Assembly: GCF_003387475.1 (NCBI RefSeq)
Contig: NZ_QUNO01000003.1
Coordinates: forward strand, 310,001-374,000
Direction of reading: 5' to 3'
From: Kutzneria buriramensis
GTDB taxonomy: Bacteria; Actinomycetota; Actinomycetes; Mycobacteriales; Pseudonocardiaceae
DNA: 64,000 nucleotides
Part shown: positions 17,205-25,727 of the stretch, one piece after another
Layout of the letters: each line of letters starts with the position of its first letter
Position numbering within the stretch: position 1 is the first letter of the stretch
Program-made: the position numbers and the translations under genes
The notes under the pieces: generated by a model
The model's input: the letters and a program-made list of their open reading frames with translations, nothing else
The model's database searches: none
Told to the model about the DNA's origin: nothing

Positions 17205-18377
17205 TTAGGAGGGGCCGAGCCGCGACGCCGAAGGCGGCGCCAAAAGCCCGAGTGCGTCCCGGATCGCGTCCAGGCGGCCCTGGGAGGCCAGCCCGGGGTG
17301 GTACACGTGCAGCTCGGACGCGCCGGCGTCGAGGTACTGCTGCCACTCGGCGGCCAACGCCGCGCCGTCGACGGGGCGCGGCGGCAGCGCGAGGACGTAG
17401 GCGGCGAGCGCCTTGTCGGTGATGCCCTGGAGCGCCTTCAGCACGGGCAGGGCCACGTCCGGCCCCGGCCACGCGGTGAACGTACAGGTGTCCACGTCGG
17501 CGTCGACACCGCCGGCGACGGTGGCGAACGGGCCGGTGGCCCACTCGTCGGCCGCCGCGTGCGCGACGATCTTCGCGTCCGGCAGCGTCGCCCTGATCTT
17601 GGCGACGAGAAGCTGTCGCAGGCCACGGGAAAGCCCGGTGCGGACACCGGAAACGGTGTCGGCGAGGTGCTCCCCCAGCGCCGCGCGGACGCTGTCGGCC
17701 CTGCCGTCGACACCGGCCTTCACGGCCTGCCGGAAGGCCACCACATCGATGCCGGCGTCGCCGTAGAGGCCGATGCAGGCGGTGCAGAAGCACAGGGACA
17801 GCAGCTGCTGCTGGACCGGCGACCAGTCGGTGCCGTCGGTCTTCTCATGGTGCCCACCGTGCACGAAGCCCAGCGGCCCACAGGCCTCCAGCACGACGCC
17901 GTCCAACGGTCCACTCTGGACGATCTCGTCGACCAGAGTTTCGCAGTACTCGACGACGTCCTGCTGCGCCGGACACAGTGCGTACGGGTAGCGGTCGCCG
18001 AAGGCGTTCTGCACAACCAGATCCGGATTGGCGTCGCCGAGCCGGCTGGAGTGCGACAGCACGGTCCAGGCGTGCACCGGCAACCCGACCGCACGCAGCC
18101 GTTCCGCCGCCGCACCGAACGAGCCGCTGTCCACCCAGGACGGTTCGGCCGGCACGAGTCGCTTGCCCTGCCACGCTTCCGTTCGCACCGGGACGTACAG
18201 CGCCGCGTGCCGGGCGTCGACCATCCGGTGCCGCGGGTGCAGCGGGGTGGCGGCCCGGGTGGTGTGGTACGACGCCGCCAGGGCGACCGCGCCGACGCCG
18301 AGTCCGGCGATCCGCTCCGCCGCGGCGTCGTCGCCGATCAGGTCCCACGAGTAGGCGTGGGCGAGCGTGGTCACCAC
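17205..18377 (-). CDS. Uncharacterised TIM-barrel-like protein of the uronate operon
   Basis: A 390-residue protein I cannot assign. It has no signal peptide. Regular alternation of beta-strand-like and helical segments, with motifs such as ASYHTTRAATPLHPRH, AWTVLSHSSRLG, NAFGDRYPYALCPA, VLEACGPLGF and a CFCTAC cysteine cluster, suggests a TIM barrel similar to glycoside-hydrolase-like proteins. It starts with GTG at 18377, overlapping the stop of glucarate dehydratase by 7 bp, so it is the last cistron of the uronate operon. A role in releasing or processing uronate-containing oligosaccharides is possible but unproven. Confidence 0.6.
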   Translation of the reverse strand: MVTTLAHAYSWDLIGDDAAAERIAGLGVGAVALAASYHTTRAATPLHPRHRMVDARHAALYVPVRTEAWQGKRLVPAEPSWVDSGSFGAAAERLRAVGLPVHAWTVLSHSSRLGDANPDLVVQNAFGDRYPYALCPAQQDVVEYCETLVDEIVQSGPLDGVVLEACGPLGFVHGGHHEKTDGTDWSPVQQQLLSLCFCTACIGLYGDAGIDVVAFRQAVKAGVDGRADSVRAALGEHLADTVSGVRTGLSRGLRQLLVAKIRATLPDAKIVAHAAADEWATGPFATVAGGVDADVDTCTFTAWPGPDVALPVLKALQGITDKALAAYVLALPPRPVDGAALAAEWQQYLDAGASELHVYHPGLASQGRLDAIRDALGLLAPPSASRLGPS

Positions 18378-19663
18378 CGGGGGTTCTTCCTCTCGTACGA
18401 CGGCTCGACCCGCCGCATGTAGCCCGTGTCGTCACGGGAGCGGATGTCGGTGTCCAGGAAACGTTGATGCGCCACGGCGAGCGCGTCCCGATCGAGCTCG
18501 ACCCCCAGGCCGGGCCCGCTCGGCACGGGCACCGCGCCGTCCACGAAGGACAGTGCGCCCGGCTTGACGATGTCGTCCTCGCTGTTCCACGGATAGTGCG
18601 TGTCGCAGGCGTAGCGCAGATTCGGGGTGGCGGCGGCCAGATGCGTCATCGCGGCCAGGCTGATGCCCAGGTGCGAGTTGGAGTGCATGGACAGCCCGAT
18701 GCCGAACGTCTCGCACAGCAGCGCGAGGCTCCGGGACCGGGTCAGGCCGCCCCAGTAGTGGTGGTCGGACAGCAGCACCTGGATGGCGTTCTGCCGGACC
18801 GCCGGCGGCAGGTGGTCGAAGGAGACGACACACATGTTGGTGGCCAAGGGAATGTCCACGCGGGCGGCCACCTCGGCCATGCCCTCGATGCTGGAGGTCG
18901 GGTCCTCCAGATACTCCAGCACGCCGTCGAGCTGCTCGGCGACCTTCACCGATGTGTCCGGCGTCCACACCGCGTTCGGGTCCAGCCGCAGCGGGTGGTT
19001 CGGGAACGCCGTTCGCAGCGCCCGGATGGCCTCCATCTCCTCCTCCGGAGGAAAGACGCCGCCCTTGAGCTTGATGGAGCCGAAGCCGTACTCGTCGATC
19101 AGTTTCCGGGCCTGGGCGACGATTCCCGCCGGGTCCAGCGCTTCGCCCCACTGGTCCGGCACAGTGACATTGCTCGACCCTGCAAGCAGGTCTCCGGTGA
19201 CAGGATGACCAGCCCACTTGTAGAACAGGTACGCGCTGTACGGGACGGCGTCGCGCACCTTGCCGCCCAACAGGTCCACCACCGGGCGGCCCTGGTGCTT
19301 GCCCTGGATGTCCAGGCACGCCACCTCGAACGGGGAGAAGACCCGGTCCACGGTGCCGATGCCGGTCATCTGCCCGGTCAGGCCGTGCTGGTCGGAGCCG
19401 ACCACGCCGCCCAGCGCGCCGGCGACCGCCGCGTGCAGGCCGTTGAGGTCGTAGACGTCCAGGCCGACCAGCGCGGGCACGACCTTGCGGGTGCGCTCCA
19501 GGTGCCCGGCGTCGCCGTAGGTCTCGCCGAGGCCGCTGACCCCCTCGTCGGTGTGGATCTCGACGATCGTGCGCAGCGCCAGCGGCTCGTGCACGCCGAC
19601 GGAGTTCAGCAGCGGCGGGTCGCGGAACGCGATCGGGGTCAGGACGATCTCGGTGATCTTCAT
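18371..19663 (-). CDS. gudD: D-glucarate dehydratase (enolase superfamily)
   Basis: A 430-residue enolase-superfamily enzyme that dehydrates D-glucarate to 5-dehydro-4-deoxyglucarate. The glucarate dehydratase active-site pieces are visible: SIKLKGG (catalytic Lys-x-Lys), RLDPNAVW (metal Asp and Asn), the Glu in EYLEDPTSS, and the SDHHYWGG and MHSNSHLG segments carrying the catalytic Asp/His. Its ATG overlaps the kdgD stop (ATGA), so the genes are coupled. Galactarate dehydratase of the same superfamily is the alternative, but the HSNSH and NAVW motifs favour glucarate. Confidence 0.88.
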   Translation of the reverse strand: MKITEIVLTPIAFRDPPLLNSVGVHEPLALRTIVEIHTDEGVSGLGETYGDAGHLERTRKVVPALVGLDVYDLNGLHAAVAGALGGVVGSDQHGLTGQMTGIGTVDRVFSPFEVACLDIQGKHQGRPVVDLLGGKVRDAVPYSAYLFYKWAGHPVTGDLLAGSSNVTVPDQWGEALDPAGIVAQARKLIDEYGFGSIKLKGGVFPPEEEMEAIRALRTAFPNHPLRLDPNAVWTPDTSVKVAEQLDGVLEYLEDPTSSIEGMAEVAARVDIPLATNMCVVSFDHLPPAVRQNAIQVLLSDHHYWGGLTRSRSLALLCETFGIGLSMHSNSHLGISLAAMTHLAAATPNLRYACDTHYPWNSEDDIVKPGALSFVDGAVPVPSGPGLGVELDRDALAVAHQRFLDTDIRSRDDTGYMRRVEPSYERKNPRW

Positions 19664-20565
19664 CAGGCGATCAGCTTCCGGCCCGCGTCGATGATCCGGT
19701 CCAGCTCGGCCAGGTGCTCCTCGGTCGGGTCCAGCAGCGGCGGCCGCACGCCGCCCACGTCCAGGCCGCCGCGCACGACGGCCGCCTTGACCAGTGACAC
19801 CGCGTAGCCGGGCACCTTGTCCCGCAGCTCCACCAGCGGCTTGTAGAAGCCGTGCAGGAGCGCGTTGACCTTCTCGGTGTCGCCGGTGGAGACGGCGTTG
19901 TAGAAGGCGAGCGAGATCTCCGGCGCGAAGCAGAACACCGCGGAGCTGTAGAGCTCGACGCCGATGCCCCGGTAGGCCGGCTGGGTCATCTCGGCCGTGG
20001 GCAGGCCGTTGAAGAACTGGAAGGGCTTGTCGACGTGCTCCCGCACCGACAGCACGATGCGCTGCATCAGGTCCAGGTCGCCGATGCCGTCCTTGAAGCC
20101 GATCACGTTGGGCAGCTTCGCCACCTCGACCGCGGCCTCGGGCGTGAAGACGGCGTTGTTGCGCTGGTAGACGATCACCGGCAGCTCGGTGGAGGCGGCG
20201 ACCTCGGTGACGTAGCGGGCCACGCCCGGCGCCGGGCAGCCGACCAGGTACGGGGGCAGCAGCAGGATGCCGTCCGCGCCGGCGCGCTGGGCGGCGGCGG
20301 CGAACCGGCGGGCCAGCGGAACGGAGCCGCCGGCGCCGGCGAACACCGGCACGCGGCCGGCGGTGGCCTCGACGGCGACGCGCACCGCGCGCTCGAACTC
20401 CTCGGGCTCCAGGGCGTGGAACTCGCCGGTGCCGCAGGCCACGAACACACCGCCGGGGCCGGCGGCGACGCCGTGCTTGACGTGCTCGGCCAGCACGTCC
20501 TCCGCGACCTCCCCGTCCGGGGTGAACGGGGTCACCGGGAAGAACAGCACTCCATCGAGTTGCAT
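19663..20565 (-). CDS. kdgD: 5-dehydro-4-deoxyglucarate dehydratase
   Basis: A 300-residue member of the DapA/DHDPS family that decarboxylates and dehydrates 5-dehydro-4-deoxyglucarate to 2,5-dioxopentanoate. The Schiff-base lysine is in VIGFKDGIGD, the catalytic tyrosine in VIVYQRNN, and GTGEFHALEPEE replaces the usual GTTGE loop, which is typical of KdgD rather than DapA. The ATG at 20565 has GAGAGG upstream; the frame extends 5' without support. It is the first gene of the minus-strand operon, with an operator 50 bp upstream. Confidence 0.88.
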   Translation of the reverse strand: MQLDGVLFFPVTPFTPDGEVAEDVLAEHVKHGVAAGPGGVFVACGTGEFHALEPEEFERAVRVAVEATAGRVPVFAGAGGSVPLARRFAAAAQRAGADGILLLPPYLVGCPAPGVARYVTEVAASTELPVIVYQRNNAVFTPEAAVEVAKLPNVIGFKDGIGDLDLMQRIVLSVREHVDKPFQFFNGLPTAEMTQPAYRGIGVELYSSAVFCFAPEISLAFYNAVSTGDTEKVNALLHGFYKPLVELRDKVPGYAVSLVKAAVVRGGLDVGGVRPPLLDPTEEHLAELDRIIDAGRKLIA

Positions 20566-20614
20566 TCCAGACCTCTCTGCGCCCTGTGACGACATCCGTG
20601 ACGATCGTTGCTCG

Positions 20615-20628
20615 CGAAAACGTTTACA
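20615..20628. promoter_or_regulatory. Uronate operator site A (kdgD)
   Basis: CGAAAACGTTTACA; on the minus strand TGTAAACGTTTTCG. It is about 50 bp upstream of the kdgD start and shares TGTAAACGTTT with site B before udh. The even palindrome with central CG is LacI-like. Confidence 0.55.
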
Positions 20629-20666
20629 CGCCAGGACGCGGTCTGCCCCGGACCCCTCGGGGGGTA

Positions 20667-20701
20667 CCCGCGAGGCGGTGCGTCGGGCACCGCCTCGCGG
20701 G
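20667..20701. terminator. Perfect 15-bp hairpin inside divergent control region
   Basis: CCCGCGAGGCGGTGC (20667-20681) and its exact complement (20687-20701) flank a 5-nt loop. It sits between two divergent promoters, where no gene needs terminating; it may insulate them or act in the 5' leader of kdgD. Confidence 0.5.
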
Positions 20702-20899
20702 CTTGTGGGACTCAACGACACCGCCGCCGTTAGCCGTCGAGCCCACGCCTGTCGCGACCGTCACCAGGGTGTCCACCGCGGTGGGTGGCCATGGCTGACG
20801 TCCGCGATCCCGGGCGCGGCCGCCGGGGCCGTCTGCCTGGAGATCGGGGCTGCCATTGACCCTCTCCTCGCGGTTCACGTATCTGAATGCCGGTCGTAC

Positions 20900-20915
20900 T
20901 TGTGAACGTTGGCAC
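20900..20915. promoter_or_regulatory. Uronate operator site C (iclR)
   Basis: TTGTGAACGTTGGCAC matches 13 of the first 15 bases of site B and lies 52 bp before the iclR start codon, suggesting autoregulation within the same regulon. Confidence 0.45.
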
Positions 20916-20966
20916 GGACTGTAAGAATCAGAACCACCGTGTGTCAAGGTCCTGGAGGCCGATCAG

Positions 20967-21758
20967 ATGTCAGAGGCAGTCGACAGCACGGCCCCGACCA
21001 GGCCGGCGGCGGTGAAATCCGCGGACAGAACCGTCGAGCTGCTCGAGGTCATGTCCCGCTCGGAGCGCCAGCTCACGCTCACCGAGCTGCACAAGGAGCT
21101 CAGCTACCCCAAGTCCAGCCTGTACATGCTGCTCCAGACGCTGGTCAGCCGCGGCTGGGTGGAGGTGGACCCGCAGCGCGGCAGCTACGGCATCGGCGTG
21201 CGGGCGCTGCTGGTCGGCACCTCGTACCTGGACCACGACCCGGTCGTCCGCACGGCCATCCGAGTGATGGAGCAGGTGCGCCAGCAGATCAACGAGACCG
21301 TGCACCTGGCCCGACTGGACGGCGCGGACGTCGTCTACCTGGCCAGCCGCGAGTCGGAGCACCACCTGCGGGTCGTCTCCCGCGTCGGCCGCCGGCTGCC
21401 CGCGCACGCCACGTCGCTGGGCAAGGCCCTGCTGGCCGAGCGCAGCCGGGCCGAGGTGGACGCGCTGCTGCCGGAGAAGCTGGACGCGCTGACCCCGAAC
21501 ACCATCACCGACCGCGGCGAGCTGCACGCGCAGCTGGCCGCCTTCCACGCCGAGGGCTACGCGCACGAGCGCGAGGAGAACACCCCCGGCCTGGGCTGTT
21601 TCGCAGTCGCGCTCCCCTACCGCAACCCGGTCATCGACGCGATGAGCTGTTCGGTGCCGCTCGGCCGGCTGGACGCCGACCACGAGCGCCAGGTCGTCGG
21701 GGCGCTGCTCGCCGCCGCCCGGACCATCACCGAGGTCTTGCGTCAGTTCGGTCGCTGA
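20967..21758 (+). CDS. IclR-family transcriptional regulator
   Basis: A 263-residue regulator. Residues about 15-70 form the winged helix-turn-helix (TVELLEVMSRSERQLTLTEL, then LSYPKSSLYMLLQTL), and the rest is the IclR effector domain with LPAHATSLGKALLAE and NTPGLGCFAVALPYR. Its position inside the uronate genes points to control by a uronate-derived effector. GGAGG lies just before the ATG. IclR proteins usually bind odd-spaced palindromes, whereas the shared sites here look LacI-like, so which protein binds them is open. Confidence 0.88.
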   Translation: MSEAVDSTAPTRPAAVKSADRTVELLEVMSRSERQLTLTELHKELSYPKSSLYMLLQTLVSRGWVEVDPQRGSYGIGVRALLVGTSYLDHDPVVRTAIRVMEQVRQQINETVHLARLDGADVVYLASRESEHHLRVVSRVGRRLPAHATSLGKALLAERSRAEVDALLPEKLDALTPNTITDRGELHAQLAAFHAEGYAHEREENTPGLGCFAVALPYRNPVIDAMSCSVPLGRLDADHERQVVGALLAAARTITEVLRQFGR

Positions 21759-21775
21759 GTACCGTTCTGAAGCAA

Positions 21776-21791
21776 TTGTAAACGTTTGCAA
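21776..21791. promoter_or_regulatory. Uronate operator site B (udh)
   Basis: TTGTAAACGTTTGCAA is a near-perfect 16-bp palindrome located 17 bp before the udh GTG start and 17 bp after the iclR stop. It suggests udh-aldH is transcribed and regulated separately from iclR. Confidence 0.6.
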
Positions 21792-21808
21792 GATGGAGGC
21801 CACAGCCC

Positions 21809-22633
21809 GTGACCGAACGCATCCTGATCACTGGCGCCGCCGGCGGCGTGGGCACGCTGATGCGGCCGAGACTCGCCGCCGCCGACCGGGTCCTTCGGCT
21901 GCTGGACATCGGCGAGCTGCCGGCCGCCGGCGAGGGTGAGCGCGTCGAGCTGCTCACCGGCTCGGTGACCGACCAGGCGGCGATGGACGCCGCCTGCGCC
22001 GGCGTCGACGCCGTCATCCACCTGGGCGGGCACAGCCTCGAACAGCCGTGGAAGGACATCCTGGCGGTCAACATCGACGGCACCCACACGGTGCTGGAAG
22101 CCGCGCGCCGCAACGGCGTGAAGCGGGTGATCCTGGCCAGTTCCAACCACGCGGCCGGCTTCCACCGGCGCGGCGCCGAGGACACGCCCGACTACGCGTT
22201 CCCGCGCCCCGACACGTACTACGGCGTCAGCAAGGTCGCCGTGGAGGCGTTGGGGGCGCTGTACTCCGACCGCTACGGCCTGGACGTGATCGCCGTCCGG
22301 ATCGGCTCCTGCTTCGAGAAGCCGCGCGACGTCCGCATGCTGTCCACCTGGCTGTCGCCGGGCGACTGCGCCCGCATCCTCGAGGCTTGCCTGGCCACGC
22401 CTTCGCCCGGCTTCCGGGTGATCTGGGGTGTGTCCGACAACACCCGCCGCTGGGTATCCCTGGACGAGGCCAAGGCGTTGGGATATCAGTCGGAGGACAA
22501 CTCGGAGCAGTTCGCCGAGGAGATCATCGCGGAGCAGGGCATGCCCGCCGCGGACGGCCCCGAGCTGAACTACGTTGGCGGTGTCTGGGTCACTTCCGCC
22601 TGGGACACCGCCGTCAAGGAGGCTGTTCAATGA
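21809..22633 (+). CDS. udh: Uronate dehydrogenase
   Basis: A 274-residue extended short-chain dehydrogenase that oxidises D-glucuronate or D-galacturonate with NAD to the aldarolactone. The nucleotide loop GAAGGVGTLMRPRL, LDIGELP (acidic end of strand 2, favouring NAD), and the YYGVSKVAVEA catalytic Tyr-x3-Lys are visible. Length and motifs fit bacterial Udh. The GTG start is preceded by GGAGG. The stop overlaps the ATG of the aldehyde dehydrogenase, so both act in one operon. Confidence 0.88.
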   Translation: MTERILITGAAGGVGTLMRPRLAAADRVLRLLDIGELPAAGEGERVELLTGSVTDQAAMDAACAGVDAVIHLGGHSLEQPWKDILAVNIDGTHTVLEAARRNGVKRVILASSNHAAGFHRRGAEDTPDYAFPRPDTYYGVSKVAVEALGALYSDRYGLDVIAVRIGSCFEKPRDVRMLSTWLSPGDCARILEACLATPSPGFRVIWGVSDNTRRWVSLDEAKALGYQSEDNSEQFAEEIIAEQGMPAADGPELNYVGGVWVTSAWDTAVKEAVQ

Positions 22634-24108
22634 CCGCTGTGCAGGGCTACAACCCTCGCACCGGGGAACCCGTCGGCTCGGCCATACCGTCCACTTCGGA
22701 CGCCGAGCTGGACGCCATCGTCGCCAAGGCCGCAGCATCCGGTTGGTCCGCAACGACTTCCGCCGTGCGGGCGGAGGCGCTGGAGCGGGTCGCGGACGCG
22801 CTGGACGCCTCGTCGTCGGAGCTCGTGTCCATTGCGGACAGTGAGACGGCGCTCGGCGAGGGGCGGCTGTCCGGCGAGCTGAAGCGCACCACGAACCAGT
22901 TGCGGCTGTTCGCCTCCGTGCTGCGCGAGGGCAGCTACCTCGAAGCCACCCTCGACACCGCGGACGCCACCACCGTGCCGCCGCGGCCCGAGCTGCGCCG
23001 CATCCTGCGGCCGATCGGCGTCGTCGGCGTGTTCGCGGCCAGCAACTTCCCGTTCGCGTTCTCGGTCGCCGGCGGCGACACCGCGTCCGCGCTGGCCGCC
23101 GGCTCGCCGGTGATCGTCAAGGCGCACCCGTCGCACCCGACGACGTCGGCGGAGACCGCCCGGATCGTGGCGGCCTCCTTGCCGGACGGCGTTTTCGGCA
23201 TCGTGCACGGGCTGGAGGCCGGTCCTCGGCTCGTGCAGCACCCGTCGGTCAAGGCGGTCGGGTTCACCGGGTCCACCGGCGGCGGGCGGGCCCTGTACGA
23301 CCTGGCCAACGGCCGGCCGGACCCGATCCCGTTCTACGGCGAGTTGGGTAGCGTCAACCCCACCGTGATCCTGCCGGGCGCGGCCACCGAGGAGACCGCC
23401 GCCGGCTTCGCCGGGTCGCTCACCCTTGGCGTGGGCCAGTTCTGCACCAACCCGGGGCTGACGTTCGCGCCGGCGTCGATGGTGGACGCGTTGACGGCAG
23501 CGGTGTCCGCCTCGTCCGGCGGCCCGATGCTCAACGAGCGGATGCAGCAGGGCTACCGGTCCGGCGTGGACTCACTGGCCGGCAGCGACCTCGTCGAGCT
23601 GGCGGCCACCGGCACGGATCCGGAGCAGGGCTACAGCGTCGCGCCGAAGCTGTTCACCACCGAGCTGAAGACCTTCGCCGCCAACCTCGGGACGCTGACC
23701 GAGGAGCACTTCGGGCCGGCGGGCGTGGTCGTCACGTACACCGATCCCGAGGAGCTGCTGGAGGTTCTGCCCCAGCTGCCGGGCTCGCTGACCGCCACCG
23801 TGCACGCCGGCGCCGACGAGCACGCTCTGGTCGGTCGCATCGGGGCCGCACTGCAGGCGGTCGCCGGGCGGCTGATCTTCAACGCCTGGCCGACCGGTGT
23901 CGCCGTGGCGTGGGGCATGCAGCACGGCGGCCCGTGGCCGGCGACCACCAACGCGCTGCACACCTCCGTCGGGTCGACGGCGATCCGGCGGTGGCTCGTG
24001 CCGGTGACGTACCAGAGCTGGCCCGAGGAGCTCCTCCCGCCGGAGCTCCAGGCCGGCAACCCGCTCGGCATCCCCCGCCGCTTCGACGGGGTCCTGGGTA
24101 CAGCGTAG
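22630..24108 (+). CDS. 2-oxoglutarate semialdehyde dehydrogenase
   Basis: A 492-residue aldehyde dehydrogenase. The catalytic cysteine lies in VGQFCTNPG and the general-base glutamate in FYGELGSVNPT; the cofactor segment GFTGSTGGGRALYD is present. These motifs are those of the KGSA dehydrogenase group that oxidises 2,5-dioxopentanoate to 2-oxoglutarate, the last step of the oxidative uronate route. It overlaps udh by 4 nt. A convergent MFS gene follows after a long palindrome. Confidence 0.88.
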   Translation: MTAVQGYNPRTGEPVGSAIPSTSDAELDAIVAKAAASGWSATTSAVRAEALERVADALDASSSELVSIADSETALGEGRLSGELKRTTNQLRLFASVLREGSYLEATLDTADATTVPPRPELRRILRPIGVVGVFAASNFPFAFSVAGGDTASALAAGSPVIVKAHPSHPTTSAETARIVAASLPDGVFGIVHGLEAGPRLVQHPSVKAVGFTGSTGGGRALYDLANGRPDPIPFYGELGSVNPTVILPGAATEETAAGFAGSLTLGVGQFCTNPGLTFAPASMVDALTAAVSASSGGPMLNERMQQGYRSGVDSLAGSDLVELAATGTDPEQGYSVAPKLFTTELKTFAANLGTLTEEHFGPAGVVVTYTDPEELLEVLPQLPGSLTATVHAGADEHALVGRIGAALQAVAGRLIFNAWPTGVAVAWGMQHGGPWPATTNALHTSVGSTAIRRWLVPVTYQSWPEELLPPELQAGNPLGIPRRFDGVLGTA

Positions 24109-24131
24109 TTTCCGCGCGTTCCGCGCGGGGC

Positions 24132-24230
24132 GAGGCCGCCCACGAGGCCGGTGCCTTCCCTTGCCGCATGTCGATCGATGGAAAGACTCGATCGACATGC
24201 GGCGGCGGTCCAGGCACCGGCGGCGGCCTC
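24132..24230. repeat. Long intergenic palindrome, copy 2
   Basis: A nested palindrome: outer arms 24132-24140/24222-24230, middle arms 24147-24155/24213-24221 and a perfect 16-bp inner stem 24163-24178/24188-24203. It lies between the convergent aldehyde dehydrogenase and MFS genes. Total span and left-arm sequence resemble the element at 11564-11662. It may terminate both genes, but its size and relatedness suggest a dispersed repeat. Confidence 0.65.
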
Positions 24231-24235
24231 GCGCA

Positions 24236-25534
24236 TCACACCGTCTGCGGCTCCTCCGCCGGCACCCGCTGCGGCAATGCCACGAGCGCCAACAGGGCCA
24301 ACACCGCGCAGCCCATGATGTACACGCTGATCCAGGTGCTGGACGCCGTGGCGGCCAGGATGGCGGTGGCGATCAGCGGCGCGGGGCCGCCGGCGATCAC
24401 CGAGGCCAGCTGGTAGCCGATGCCGGCGCCGGAGTAGCGGACGTTGGTGCCGAACGACTCCGCGATCAGCGCGGCCTGCGGCCCGTACTGCATGGCGTGC
24501 AGCACAAGGGAGATCACGATGCCGAGCGCCACCAGGCCGGCGGCTTTCGTGTCCAGCAGGCCGAAGTACGGGAACGCGTAGAGGCCGACGCAGACGATCC
24601 CGATGCCGTACATGAGCTTGCGGCCGATGCGGTCGGACAGCCAGCCGAACAGCGGCACGCAGACCACGCCGGCAGCCGCGGCGATCATCGTGTAGCCGAG
24701 CAGGTCGTCCTGGTTCAGCTTGAGCTGCTTGGTGCCGTAGGTCAGCACGAACACGGTGAACAGATAGAACGGGGCCTGCTCGGCCATCCGCACGAACGCC
24801 GAGCTGAGGATCTCCCGCGGGTGCTCCACGATCGCGCGCCAGACCGGTTGGCGCACAACGGCATCCCGGTGTACCACCGCCTCGAACTGCGGCGACTCCA
24901 GCACCCGCAGCCGGACGTACAGGCCGATGCCGATCAGCGCGACGCTGAGCAGGAACGGGATCCGCCACGCCCACACCAGGAACCCGGCGCCGGACCAGTC
25001 CGACACCAGCCGCACCACACCCGTGGACAGCAACAGCCCGATGGGCACGCCCAGCTGCGGCATGCTGGCCATCAGGCCGCGTTTGCGCTGGTCACCCCAC
25101 TCCATGGCGAGCAGCACCGAGCCGCCCCACTCGCCGCCCACGCCGATGCCCTGCGCGATGCGCAGGATGGTCAGCAGCACGGCCGCCGTCACGCCGATCG
25201 AGGCGTTGGTCGGCAGGCAGCCGATCAGCGCGGTGGCGACACCCATCGTCAGCAGCGTGCCGATCAGCGTTCCCCGGCGGCCGATCCGATCCCCGAAGTG
25301 GCCGAACAGCGCCGCGCCGATCGGCCGCGCCGCGAATCCCACGAACTGCACGCCGAACGCCGCCAACTGACCGGCGAACGGGTTGCTGCTGGGGAAGAAC
25401 AGCTTCGGGAAGATCAGCGCCGCCGCCGTGTTGTAGAGGAAGAAGTCGTACCACTCGATCGACGTCCCGATCGTGCTCGCGATCGCGGCACGCCGCCGCT
25501 GGGTGCGAATGAGAGCCACGTCACTGTCACTCAT
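24236..25534 (-). CDS. MFS transporter, metabolite:H+ symporter type (probable uronate importer)
   Basis: A 432-residue 12-helix transporter. SIEWYDFFLYNTAAAL near the N-terminus, the loop GHFGDRIGRRGTL and GIGVGGEWGGSVLLAMEW are signatures of the metabolite:H+ symporter (MHS) group of the major facilitator superfamily. Placed at the end of the uronate genes, it most likely imports uronates or aldarates. The ATG at 25534 (MSDSD) begins the conserved part; a longer frame exists. Substrate is inferred from context. Confidence 0.82.
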   Translation of the reverse strand: MSDSDVALIRTQRRRAAIASTIGTSIEWYDFFLYNTAAALIFPKLFFPSSNPFAGQLAAFGVQFVGFAARPIGAALFGHFGDRIGRRGTLIGTLLTMGVATALIGCLPTNASIGVTAAVLLTILRIAQGIGVGGEWGGSVLLAMEWGDQRKRGLMASMPQLGVPIGLLLSTGVVRLVSDWSGAGFLVWAWRIPFLLSVALIGIGLYVRLRVLESPQFEAVVHRDAVVRQPVWRAIVEHPREILSSAFVRMAEQAPFYLFTVFVLTYGTKQLKLNQDDLLGYTMIAAAAGVVCVPLFGWLSDRIGRKLMYGIGIVCVGLYAFPYFGLLDTKAAGLVALGIVISLVLHAMQYGPQAALIAESFGTNVRYSGAGIGYQLASVIAGGPAPLIATAILAATASSTWISVYIMGCAVLALLALVALPQRVPAEEPQTV

Positions 25535-25727
25535 GCCGATCACAGTGAGCGCGGTCCGTGACGGTGTCAAGAACGGCGGGAAGGCCATTTCATCCCATTC
25601 GTTCCATAGATCCGGTCACGGTGAACGTTACGTGATTTCGCCGACACAACTGGTTGTTTTCAGCGAGGGGTGCGCTGTCTTTAACTAGATCTCACGCTCG
25701 TTTGGCGTGTGTAAGGGGGGCTTTACG

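Larger units (their letters stand above)
20566..20966. other. Divergent intergenic region kdgD/iclR
   Basis: A 401-bp control region between the divergent kdgD operon and iclR. It contains two copies of the TGTAAACGTTT-type operator near its two ends and a perfect 15-bp hairpin between them (all listed). No coding frame here is convincing. Confidence 0.6.

Noticed and set aside
20586-20798. Short plus-strand frame in the kdgD/iclR gap
   Set aside because: It covers an operator and a perfect hairpin and has no Shine-Dalgarno sequence or family similarity.
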